In this document: one piece after another, positions 7,128 through 14,482 of the stretch | Layout of the letters: every line of letters starts with the position of its first letter | Position numbering within the stretch: the first letter of the stretch is position 1 | Assembly (NCBI RefSeq): GCF_003463065.1 | Contig: NZ_QSCM01000006.1 | Location: 124,001-188,000 of the forward strand | DNA from: Blautia sp. OF03-15BH | GTDB taxonomy: Bacteria > Bacillota > Clostridia > Lachnospirales > Lachnospiraceae | Direction: 5' to 3' | Length of the DNA stretch: 64,000 bases | Position numbers and translations under genes: made by a program | Notes under the pieces: generated by a model | What the model saw: only the letters and a program-made list of their open reading frames with translations | What the model was told of the DNA's origin: nothing | Databases searched by the model: none

Positions 7128-8638
7128 AACCCTCGTACAGAAAAGAAAAAGACAATGACTACCTGATTCTGGAAGCACCGGGAAAACCGGAAGGCGGGGA
7201 ATATCAGATCCGGATGCTTCTGGTCAATCCTATTTACGGCCTCCTTTCCTGCAAGATGCGGATGGTGGACGGAAGCCGGACTTTCTACTATGATATCACG
7301 GAAAAACAGCCGATGTCGCTTGTGTTTGAACGCCGTCTTATGGGAAAGGAAGACATCGAAAAGCTTCTTGGTGGTCTGGAAAAAGCCATGGATGAAGCGG
7401 GAAGATATCTTTTGAGTATGGAACAGTTTGTCCTGAAACCGGAATATATTTTTCAGGATGCAGAGACGGGGGCTTTCTTTTTCTGTTATCTGCCTTTTTA
7501 TGAGGGAAGTCTGGAAGAGGATTTCAGAGAGCTGGCAGAATATATTCTGAAAAGGCTGGATCACAGTCAGGAAGAAGCGGTTCTCTGGGGCTATGATATC
7601 TACAGCCGGTCAGCCGAAGAGCATTTCAGTATCGGAAAGATTCTGGAAAGTGTTCATGAACGGGCGGCAAAGGAAGCAGCAAGAAAATCCAGAGAAACCA
7701 GACAGCCGATACCGGTGATCCGGGAAGAAAAAAAACGACCGGAGGCGGAAGAACTGGAATATGTGGAACTGGAGGAAACTGGCGCAGAAGAAGAAAAGGA
7801 AAACAAAGCGGAGAGAGCACAGCCAATAGCCGGACGGAACAGAAATAAAGTTCCGGAAAAAAAGGAGAATACAGAAAAAACGGAGGGAAGAGAACGTCCG
7901 GAAAAGAGAGATACAGAGGAACAAAGAAAAGCCTGGGCAGATGTACAAAAGAAGAAAAAACGATCTCGAAGAAAAATCCGGAAAGAAGGCGAGGAAACAT
8001 CCAAAGGGAAGAAAAGCAGAAAGGCAGTGGAATTCCGGGCAGAATTCCGGAGCAGACGAAAACAGCTCCTGCAGATTTCTATCGGAATAGCCGCTTCTGT
8101 CGCCGCAGCTGGCTGGGCTGTGGTATGCCAGGGCTTGAATTTCATCCAGGCAGGTGGTATTCTGTTTCTGTGTATGGGACTTCTGGTGTACTTTACCACT
8201 GTTTTCCAGAAAAAACCGGTGAAAAAAGAAAACTCTGTGGAAGAAGAGGTGCTTTTGTGGGAACAGGAGCTGCGAGAAGACGGAGAGAAAACGGTATTTC
8301 TGAGCGATCCGCTGCCGGAAAAATATCCGGTTCTTGTAAGTATGGAGCCTGGCAGGCAGGAAAACATCGTTCTTGACCGGGATCGGCTGACAGTTGGAAA
8401 ACAAAAAGAACAGGCAGATATCGTTCTTTCGGATTCTTCCGTGAGCAGGATCCATGCTTCGCTGGAAAAAAACGGGGAAGACTGGTATCTTCGTGACAGA
8501 GGTTCTACCAATGGCACTTTCCTGGATGGTATACGATTGGAAGAAGGAGAAAAGAAGCAGCTGAAGGACGGAATGGAGATCCGTTTTTCCGACAGACGTT
8601 TCTGTTTTCATTCCGACAGTACGGGAATGGGAAAGTGA
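7124..8638 (+). CDS. DUF6382-FHA membrane protein of the Tad locus
   Basis: A 504-residue protein with three parts. Residues 1 to about 190 form a compact N-terminal domain (DUF6382-like: QIRMLLVNPIYGLL and FYYDITEKQPMSL). Residues 190-310 are a very charged Glu/Lys/Arg linker. Two membrane segments follow (about 312-360). A forkhead-associated domain fills about 417-495, with the phosphothreonine-binding signatures SRIHASL and STNGTFLDG. FHA domains bind phosphothreonine, so the protein may link pilus assembly to a Ser/Thr kinase, though no kinase gene is adjacent. It overlaps the previous gene by 4 bp. The DUF assignment is from recall of similar Tad loci. Confidence 0.85.
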   Translation: MKPSYRKEKDNDYLILEAPGKPEGGEYQIRMLLVNPIYGLLSCKMRMVDGSRTFYYDITEKQPMSLVFERRLMGKEDIEKLLGGLEKAMDEAGRYLLSMEQFVLKPEYIFQDAETGAFFFCYLPFYEGSLEEDFRELAEYILKRLDHSQEEAVLWGYDIYSRSAEEHFSIGKILESVHERAAKEAARKSRETRQPIPVIREEKKRPEAEELEYVELEETGAEEEKENKAERAQPIAGRNRNKVPEKKENTEKTEGRERPEKRDTEEQRKAWADVQKKKKRSRRKIRKEGEETSKGKKSRKAVEFRAEFRSRRKQLLQISIGIAASVAAAGWAVVCQGLNFIQAGGILFLCMGLLVYFTTVFQKKPVKKENSVEEEVLLWEQELREDGEKTVFLSDPLPEKYPVLVSMEPGRQENIVLDRDRLTVGKQKEQADIVLSDSSVSRIHASLEKNGEDWYLRDRGSTNGTFLDGIRLEEGEKKQLKDGMEIRFSDRRFCFHSDSTGMGK

Positions 8639-8671
8639 CAGAAAAAACAGAAATGTTTGGAGAAAAAAAGA

Positions 8672-9301
8672 ATGGATGAACTGCGGGATTTTCTAAAATC
8701 AAGAGGAAAGATCACTCTGACGCTGGTCATGATGAATATTCTGATCTTTTTTGTCATGGACTTTACGGGAAACACGGAAAACGGGGCGTATATGCTGGAA
8801 CATGGAGCTGCCTACGGACCGCTGATCCTGGAAAATGGAGAGTATTACAGACTTCTCACTTCTATGTTTTTGCATTTTGGCATTGAGCATCTCTTTGGAA
8901 ATATGCTGACGCTGATCTTTTTGGGGGATCTTCTGGAGAAAATGATCGGAAAAGTCCGTTTTACGCTGATTTATTTTCTGGGAGGACTGGCAGGAAATAT
9001 TCTTTCCCTGGCAAAGGAGATGTTCACCGGAAGCTATGCTGTCTCTGCAGGAGCCTCCGGGGCTATTTTTGCTGTGATGGGAGCCCTGGTATTTCTGGCT
9101 GTGCGCCACCGGGGAAAGATTCCGGGAACCAGCAGCCGACGGCTGATATTTATGGCCCTTCTGACCCTGGCAGATGGTTTCGTTTCCACAGGAGTCGATT
9201 ATATGGCACATCTTGGCGGAATGCTGGCCGGCTTTCTGCTTGCGCTCATACTGGTCGGAAGGCGGAGTGTAAAGGTGGTCCCTTCTTTTCCGGAAGAATA
9301 G
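8672..9301 (+). CDS. Rhomboid-family intramembrane serine protease
   Basis: A 209-residue six-helix membrane protein. The rhomboid signatures are present: HFGIEHLFGNML (His and Asn of the oxyanion region, about residues 67-78), GASGAIFAVMGA with the catalytic Ser of GxSG at about 128, and HLGGMLAGFLLA with the catalytic His near 178. Rhomboids cleave membrane proteins within the bilayer. ATG 8672 has GGAG 9 bp upstream; the TTG at 8657 would only add five residues. It is the last gene of the Tad operon, which suggests processing of a pilus or TadE-like protein, but this is inference. Its 3' end overlaps the convergent histidine kinase by about 100 bp. Confidence 0.92.
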   Translation: MDELRDFLKSRGKITLTLVMMNILIFFVMDFTGNTENGAYMLEHGAAYGPLILENGEYYRLLTSMFLHFGIEHLFGNMLTLIFLGDLLEKMIGKVRFTLIYFLGGLAGNILSLAKEMFTGSYAVSAGASGAIFAVMGALVFLAVRHRGKIPGTSSRRLIFMALLTLADGFVSTGVDYMAHLGGMLAGFLLALILVGRRSVKVVPSFPEE

Positions 9302-9918
9302 GTGAGTGTACCGCCATGCGCGTTACTGATCCGCTGAACCAGAGGAAGGCCGAGACCGGTGCCGTTCTTCTTATAAGTAACAAAGGGAGTGAAGATTTCT
9401 CCCTGAATTTCCGGAGAAATCCCAGAGCCGTTGTCAGTGATCCTGATGATGGCTTCTTCTTTTTCTGAACAGCAGGAGAGGATCACTTCCGATGCACCGG
9501 ATTCAAAAGCGTTTCGGAGAAGGTTGGTGACAGCCTGACGAAGCTTTACGGGATCTCCGTTTATCTCGGGAAGATTTTCTGCAAGCCGTGCGGTGAATGT
9601 GATCTCTGGATCGGGCGACAGAAAACGGGCGTTGGAAGCAATTTCCGAGAGAAACGGAAAGAGCAGGAGGGGTTCCGGATGAATCCTTTCTCCATTGTTG
9701 TATCCGGAAAGCTCATCTAGGAGTCTCCGTAGAAAAAGCATATCTTTTTTCATATCGGACCAGAGATCAATGCCTGCCACTTCCGGATGCTCTGCTTCCA
9801 TGAGCTGCATGGAGCTGTTGATCAGTGTGACCGGATTTCGTATTTCATGAGAGATCCGGGAAAGAGCAAGATGATATTCTTCTTTCAGTTTCTGAATTTC
9901 TGTTTCCTTTTCTTTCAT
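9199..9918 (-). CDS. Soluble sensor histidine kinase without sensor domain
   Basis: A 239-residue protein with a short N-terminal coiled coil, an H-box ISHEIRNPVTL (phosphorylated His near residue 24), and an HATPase domain with N-box NLLRNAFESGA, G1 DNGSGISPEI and G2 GTGLGLPL. There is no membrane segment and no PAS or other input domain, so it is cytoplasmic, and its signal probably comes from a partner protein. GGGGAGG sits upstream of the ATG. No response regulator is adjacent. The last 24 or so residues (after FTLRLP) are encoded antisense to the rhomboid gene and look like read-through rather than conserved domain. It resembles orphan kinases of the sporulation type. Confidence 0.85.
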   Translation of the reverse strand: MKEKETEIQKLKEEYHLALSRISHEIRNPVTLINSSMQLMEAEHPEVAGIDLWSDMKKDMLFLRRLLDELSGYNNGERIHPEPLLLFPFLSEIASNARFLSPDPEITFTARLAENLPEINGDPVKLRQAVTNLLRNAFESGASEVILSCCSEKEEAIIRITDNGSGISPEIQGEIFTPFVTYKKNGTGLGLPLVQRISNAHGGTLTYSSGKEGTTFTLRLPTSMSASRKPASIPPRCAI

Positions 9919-10018
9919 AGATCGTATCCTCCCCTCTGGATGAATGCCAATCAGCCTTGGACAAAAGCTGCAAATGTGCGGTTCTGTGACCTGTTACTTT
10001 TTATGTATGATGATACTA
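9919..10018. other. Upstream region of the histidine kinase
   Basis: The first 20 bp hold the kinase ribosome site on the minus strand. Nothing else is recognisable before the hairpin repeat begins. Confidence 0.4.
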
Positions 10019-10243
10019 GGGTCAAAAGGTCATGCGTTTCATGCTTGCATGAAAAAGCATGACTTCTTGACCCGCAAAACACCGAAAAGTAGCCATTTTT
10101 CGTAGAAAAATGAGCGGATTTGAGGTGTTTCAGGATTGCGGGAGCATGAAATGCGGAGCAATCTGTGTATCATTGGGGTCAAAAGGTCTTTTGCCCTCAA
10201 CGGATGCCTACGAATTGCTCCGCTGCAAAGCAGCTCCCGCAAT
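10019..10243. repeat. Three-hairpin intergenic repeat element
   Basis: Three strong inverted repeats follow one another. First, GGGTCAA (10019) with TTGACCC (10067), enclosing TCATGC/GCATGA and the inner TTTCATGC/GCATGAAA. Second, CATTTTTC with GAAAAATG (10094-10112). Third, ATTGCGGGAGC (10135) with GCTCCCGCAAT (10233), enclosing GCGGAGCAAT with ATTGCTCCGC. The phrase GGGTCAAAAGGTC occurs both at the start and inside the third loop. Part of the element (about 10195-10250, minus sense) recurs at 56828-56880. Confidence 0.8.
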
Positions 10244-10293
10244 TCTTGTGTATTACATTAGCACTGAATCTGGAAAATAGCAAACATATTTCA

Positions 10294-10322
10294 TTGACAT
10301 AATATTGCAAAAGTCTTACCAT
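10294..10322 (+). promoter_or_regulatory. Promoter of the HIT gene
   Basis: TTGACA at 10294, a 17-bp spacer, and TACCAT at 10317. The -35 is perfect, the -10 is weak. Confidence 0.45.
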
Positions 10323-10378
10323 AAAAAGGTAAGGGAAAATTTTCATAATAGCTGAAAAAGCGGAAAAGAGGTAGAACA

Positions 10379-10798
10379 ATGAAAGATGAGAACTGCATTT
10401 TCTGTAAAATCGCAAATGGTGAAATTCCATCTGCAACTTTGTATGAGGATGAAGATTTTCGAGTGATCCTGGATCTTGGTCCGGCAACCAGAGGCCATGC
10501 CCTGATTCTTCCGAAGGAGCATTATGCAAATGTGATCGCACTCCCGGAGGAAAGGACGGCAAAAGCATTTATTCTTGCGAAGAAAATGGCAGCAAAGATG
10601 ATGGAGACACTGCATTGTGACGGTGTCAATATCGTCCAGAATAACGGAGTTGCCGCAGGACAGACGGTCTTTCACTTTCACATCCATCTGATCCCACGTT
10701 ATGAAGGTGATAACGCAGGTGTAACATGGACACCGGGTACACTGACAGACGAGGGAAAGGAAGAAATCTTAAAAGCATTTGCAGCTGCTCAGGACTGA
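10379..10798 (+). CDS. HIT-family nucleotide hydrolase
   Basis: A 139-residue protein with the histidine triad HFHIHLIPR near residues 99-107 and the N-terminal CIFCKIANGEIPS typical of bacterial Hint-like proteins (the two Cys are part of a frequent zinc site). HIT proteins hydrolyse or transfer nucleotidyl groups, usually from AMP-type substrates such as adenosine phosphoramidates; the physiological substrate here is unknown. The start is ATG with AAGAGG upstream. It stands alone before a sigma factor gene 56 bp downstream. The family call is secure. Confidence 0.95.
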   Translation: MKDENCIFCKIANGEIPSATLYEDEDFRVILDLGPATRGHALILPKEHYANVIALPEERTAKAFILAKKMAAKMMETLHCDGVNIVQNNGVAAGQTVFHFHIHLIPRYEGDNAGVTWTPGTLTDEGKEEILKAFAAAQD

Positions 10799-10841
10799 GT
10801 GGATTGCAAATATCACCTGATGAGGCAGAAAGAAACAGGGA
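10799..10841 (+). repeat. Short hairpin-containing direct repeat, copy 1
   Basis: GGATTGC-A-AATATC followed by AGGCAGAAAGAAA resembles the sequence at 11418-11456. The two copies bracket the sigma factor gene. Confidence 0.4.
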
Positions 10842-10854
10842 GTGAGAGTGACGG

Positions 10855-11373
10855 ATGAGAAAGAATGAAAGATTTACAATGGTTTATAAGAGGTATGAAG
10901 ATCTTGTCTTCTGGTATGCCAAGAAACGGCTTTCCAACGAAGAACTGTCAAAGGAATGTGTGCAGCAGGTATTCATGAAATATTATGAGCATATGGATAC
11001 GGTTTCGGAAGAGATGATAAAACCGTGGCTGCTTACCTGTTGCAAAAACGAGATCATCGATTATTTCAGAAGGATCGAGAGACGAAAGGGATTTGAGAAC
11101 ATTGATGCACCGGAAGTAGAGGTACATGTCTGTTCGAAGGATAATGCAGAGTATATCATTGAACGGCTGCATCAGGAGGCTTTCAAAGAAGAGGTTCTGG
11201 CGGCTGTGAGAAAGAAGAACAAAAGCTGGTATGAGATCATCCAGGCGGTCTGTGTCGAAGAAATGACACAGGAAGAAGCTGCACAGCATCTGGGGATCTC
11301 CCAGGAAGTGCTTCGTGCGAAGCTATATCGTGCAAGAAAATTTATCCGCAAAAAGTTCAGAGATAAGTATTGA
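10855..11373 (+). CDS. ECF-like RNA polymerase sigma factor
   Basis: A 172-residue protein. Region 2 is visible as YEDLVFWYAKKRLSNEELSKEC to WLLTCCKNEIIDYFRR (residues 13-75), and region 4 as MTQEEAAQHLGISQEVLRAKLYRARKFIRKKF (about 139-170), the helix-turn-helix that reads the -35 box. There is no region 1 or 3, as in ECF sigma factors. No anti-sigma gene is directly adjacent; the DUF4367 membrane protein at 12688, beyond murG, has an architecture often found beside such sigma factors, which is only a suggestion. GGGAGTGAGAG upstream supports the ATG. Confidence 0.88.
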   Translation: MRKNERFTMVYKRYEDLVFWYAKKRLSNEELSKECVQQVFMKYYEHMDTVSEEMIKPWLLTCCKNEIIDYFRRIERRKGFENIDAPEVEVHVCSKDNAEYIIERLHQEAFKEEVLAAVRKKNKSWYEIIQAVCVEEMTQEEAAQHLGISQEVLRAKLYRARKFIRKKFRDKY

Positions 11374-11415
11374 TATCCTCTGAGTGGAAGCGACTGTGTT
11401 CATGAGCTGGCAGTG

Positions 11416-11440
11416 AAAGCGGATTGCGAATATCCGCTTT
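11416..11440 (+). terminator. Hairpin after the sigma factor gene
   Basis: AAAGCGGAT, a 7-nt loop, then ATCCGCTTT: a perfect 9-bp stem. No U-run follows, so it may be a pause or a protein site rather than a classical terminator. It forms the core of repeat copy 2 (11418-11456). Confidence 0.4.
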
Positions 11441-11449
11441 ACAGGCAGA

Positions 11450-11477
11450 GAAAAGGATGCCTCATAAAGAGGCATCC
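11450..11477 (-). terminator. Rho-independent terminator of murG
   Basis: On the minus strand GGATGCCTC and GAGGCATCC pair around a TTTAT loop, followed by TTTT. The stem overlaps the last murG codons and the stop. Confidence 0.75.
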
Positions 11478-12526
11478 TCGATCAGTTGGATAATCGTGGA
11501 AATGGCATCGCCCTGCTGGCTCTTGTCCATAGCGGCAATGTAATCACTGCGGTGGTCATACAGTTTCTGAATGGCCGGGAGCAGAAGGGAAGGTGCCAGT
11601 TCTTCTTCACTCAGCACCATGCTGAAGCCCTGACGTTCAAAAGATTCTGCATTGAGGATCTGATCGCCGCGGCTGGCATTGGCAGAAAGCGGAATCAGAA
11701 GATTGGGTTTTCTTAAAGCAAGAAGCTCGCAGATGGCATTTGCACCTGCACGGGATACGCAGATATCAGCGAGAGCGAAAAGATCAGCCAGTTCGTCCTT
11801 GATATATTCGTACTGAACGTATCCATCCAGATAATTTAATGTGGGATCCAGTTTCCCTTTGCCGCAGAGATGGATAACCTGAAAGGTTTTCAGAAGTTCC
11901 GGCAGGATTCCGCGGATGGAATCATTGACGATCACGGATCCCTGGCTGCCGCCGATGACCAGAAGAACCGGTTTGTCAGCAGTAAAGCCGCAGAAATCAA
12001 GCGCTTTCAGCTTGTTTCCTTTGAGAAGCTCCTGACGGATCGGAGAACCGGTCAGAACGGCTTTGCCATCCGGGATATGGCTGATGGTCTCTGGAAAGTT
12101 GCAGCAGACCTTGGTGGCAGAGGGAATGGAAAGCTTGTTTGCCAGACCGGGAGTCAGGTCAGACTCGTGGATCACGACCGGGATATGACAATGCTTCGCT
12201 GCCATGACAACCGGAACTGCCACAAAGCCGCCCTTGGAAAAGACCACGCTGGGTTTCAGTTTTTTCATCAGCCGGATCGCCTGTCCGTATCCTTTGATAA
12301 CACGGAAGGGATCGCTGAAATTCTTGATGTCAAAATAACGGCGGAGCTTTCCGGATGCGATGCCATAATAAGGAATCTTCAGATCTTCGATGAGCTTTCT
12401 CTCGATACCATCATAAGAACCAATATACTGAATATCATAACCTTTTTCCTTCAGCTTCGGAACAAGGGCAATGTTCGGGGTTACATGTCCGGCGGTACCT
12501 CCACCGGTAAGAATGATTCGTTTCAT
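11462..12526 (-). CDS. murG: UDP-GlcNAc:lipid I GlcNAc transferase MurG
   Basis: A 354-residue GT-B enzyme that adds GlcNAc to undecaprenyl-PP-MurNAc-pentapeptide to make lipid II at the inner face of the membrane. The N-terminal glycine loop GGGTAGHVTPN (residues 8-18) and the second-domain loop GGSQGSVIVN are both present, with the UDP-binding region ADICVSRAGANAICELLALRKPNLLIPL near 250-280. Full length for the family. GGAGGAATAGC precedes the ATG. Unusually it is on its own rather than in the dcw cluster, flanked by genes on the other strand, which is a known arrangement in Clostridia. Confidence 0.96.
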   Translation of the reverse strand: MKRIILTGGGTAGHVTPNIALVPKLKEKGYDIQYIGSYDGIERKLIEDLKIPYYGIASGKLRRYFDIKNFSDPFRVIKGYGQAIRLMKKLKPSVVFSKGGFVAVPVVMAAKHCHIPVVIHESDLTPGLANKLSIPSATKVCCNFPETISHIPDGKAVLTGSPIRQELLKGNKLKALDFCGFTADKPVLLVIGGSQGSVIVNDSIRGILPELLKTFQVIHLCGKGKLDPTLNYLDGYVQYEYIKDELADLFALADICVSRAGANAICELLALRKPNLLIPLSANASRGDQILNAESFERQGFSMVLSEEELAPSLLLPAIQKLYDHRSDYIAAMDKSQQGDAISTIIQLIEDASL

Positions 12527-12687
12527 GCTATTCCTCCAAAAGTAGTCGTAACTGTTCTGTCCGTTTACCGGACACTGTTTTCCGAATAGTTACAAGTATT
12601 CTATAGTACATCTTATACTGTTATGAAAAAAAGTCAAGACAGGAAACAGGAAAGAACCTGAGTGTAAACGCAAAAGAGGACGGAAAT

Positions 12688-13743
12688 TTGAAAAGGAACA
12701 GAGATTTCGAAAAAGAGAAAGAAATTTTAAAGAGACAACAAAAACATACGGAAAATACGGAAGAAAATAATTTTTCCTATGAAATGGAAAATGAAAAAAT
12801 AGAGAGTCTGCACGTCACCAGGGAAATGGCGGAAGACAAAGAAATGGATGAGAAAATCCGTCAGGATCTGATCCGGGCTGCAGATGAAGCCGAGAAAGCG
12901 TCTCAGGAAGAGGAAGCTCTTGGCACTTCCATTCCTATGGGAACGGAAGAAAAGCAGCAGCTTTTTGATGATATCGTAAATGAACTGAAAAGGAAAGGCA
13001 TCTGGGAGGAAGACCCGGAAGAAGCAGATGGCGACCGTCCGGAAAAAGGGACATCCCCCTGCCCGGCAAGACCGGAAGACCAGTTATCCGCCGAAGACCA
13101 GGAGGCTCTGCGCCTCGGCCGCGAACTTCTCCACACACCCCAAAAGAAAAATCCCACAATCCTTCCCAAAATCCTTAAAGGCATTACCGGAGCCGCCGTT
13201 GTGGCGCTGGGTGTGTTTGTGCTGAGTATGAGCAGTGAGGCGAATAGGGAGAAAATTGCAAGTGTTTGGAATAGTTTTCTTAATGAAAGTTGGAGTATCA
13301 ATTTGGAAAAAGGTGATAGTCATTTTGTAAAGAATACTGAAATAGAAGAAATGTATAGTGATATAAAAGATAAATTGAATATAAATCCAATTGAATTATT
13401 TTATATGCCTAATGATATGAGTTATAAAAATTATATGATAGATGAAGGAGCTGGAATTGCGAATGTTTTTTATACATACAAAAACACAACAGTTACAATT
13501 AATATGTATAAACAAAATGATGAAGCAAGTCGGAATCAAAAATTTGATGGAAAAATAATTGATGAAATGTTGATATTTCCCCAAGAAGTAGAAGTAAATA
13601 TATATGCTTTAAATGGGTCAAGAAAAGGGAGTTTTTCAGCAATTTTTAATTATGAAGAAGCTTGCTATTTAATATGGGGAGAAGTTCCGGAAAATGAATT
13701 TAAAAAAATAATTAAAGAAATAAAATTTTATTTTAATGAATAA
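12688..13743 (+). CDS. DUF4367-like membrane protein with mosaic composition
   Basis: A 351-residue protein: a charged cytoplasmic N-terminus (about 1-160, Glu/Lys-rich), one membrane helix (about 165-185, ITGAAVVALGVFVLSMS), and an external domain (about 215-351) resembling DUF4367, ending YFNE. This layout resembles anti-sigma or sensor-type single-pass proteins. The start is TTG at 12688 after AGAGGACGG; no ATG nearby fits. Striking feature: the first 550 bp have the normal GC level of the region, but from about 13240 the codons become strongly AT-rich (AAT, ATA, AAA). The external domain thus looks imported. The function is unknown; the DUF call is moderate. Confidence 0.7.
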   Translation: MKRNRDFEKEKEILKRQQKHTENTEENNFSYEMENEKIESLHVTREMAEDKEMDEKIRQDLIRAADEAEKASQEEEALGTSIPMGTEEKQQLFDDIVNELKRKGIWEEDPEEADGDRPEKGTSPCPARPEDQLSAEDQEALRLGRELLHTPQKKNPTILPKILKGITGAAVVALGVFVLSMSSEANREKIASVWNSFLNESWSINLEKGDSHFVKNTEIEEMYSDIKDKLNINPIELFYMPNDMSYKNYMIDEGAGIANVFYTYKNTTVTINMYKQNDEASRNQKFDGKIIDEMLIFPQEVEVNIYALNGSRKGSFSAIFNYEEACYLIWGEVPENEFKKIIKEIKFYFNE

Positions 13744-13813
13744 ACGTCACAAAGTAAGATGTAATACGTTTATGATAGATGTAATGTAAGATTTCAATGA
13801 TAAAGGAGGATTT

Positions 13814-14317
13814 GTGAGGAAAAAATTAAAAAATAGTTTTTGCTTTTTTACAATGCTGTGTTTAGTGTTTTGTTTAGGAATGATTTCTAAAGCAGGTGGA
13901 CCTTTAGATGGAGAAGTTATTGATGGTTCATTACTAACGAGTGAAGAAGAAGCGAAGGACAGTCGTTCCTTAGTTACATGGGGAAATGTGACTCCTTATG
14001 GAACATACCTATCCAATGGTGAGTCTAATATAGTAAAAAAAGGGAGTGGCCTTGTTTATGTATCAGGTGGAACCTATTGCTATAGGATAAGTGATACTGT
14101 ATATGTAAAACTGTATTTAGAAAAGTTATCAAATGGGGGGTGGACAACTGTACAAACTCATGAATATACAACTCGCAATAGTGATTATGCATATACTGGA
14201 TTAAATTACGCTGTTGCAAAAGGATATTATTATCGAGTAAGAGGCTATCATTATGCTAAAAAAGGTAGTACTATAGAATCTGTGTCAACATGCACCAGTG
14301 GTATTTATATTAATTAG
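13814..14317 (+). CDS. Small secreted DUF6147-like protein
   Basis: A 167-residue protein with a signal peptide (residues 1-27, KNSFCFFTMLCLVFCLGM then SKA-GG), a short linker ending in EEEAKDSRS, and a C-terminal beta-rich domain with many Tyr, Ser and Gly: LSNGESNIVKKGSGLVYVSG, YYYRVRGYHYAKKGSTIES. I recall this pattern as the DUF6147 family of gut Firmicutes. The start is GTG at 13814 with a perfect AAAGGAGG. It is AT-rich like the 3' half of the preceding gene, 70 bp away, so the two were probably acquired together. No function is known. Confidence 0.65.
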   Translation: MRKKLKNSFCFFTMLCLVFCLGMISKAGGPLDGEVIDGSLLTSEEEAKDSRSLVTWGNVTPYGTYLSNGESNIVKKGSGLVYVSGGTYCYRISDTVYVKLYLEKLSNGGWTTVQTHEYTTRNSDYAYTGLNYAVAKGYYYRVRGYHYAKKGSTIESVSTCTSGIYIN

Positions 14318-14430
14318 GATTTATCCTCCACAACTGAAAAAAATAACCGCATGAAATTTTACATTACCTTTTGTGGTGGAAAGAGAAAAAAGAACAGATA
14401 TCAGTAACCAGAAAACAAGGATCAAGGGAA

Positions 14431-14462
14431 AAACGCCTTCCATTTTCTGGGAGGCGTTGCAA
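14431..14462. terminator. Hairpin between the DUF6147 gene and the next gene
   Basis: AACGCCT and AGGCGTT pair around a 12-nt loop. Read on the minus strand it is followed by TTTTT, on the plus strand by GC and A's, so its direction is unclear. Confidence 0.35.
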
Positions 14463-14482
14463 AAAAAGGGAAGAGAAAAAGT

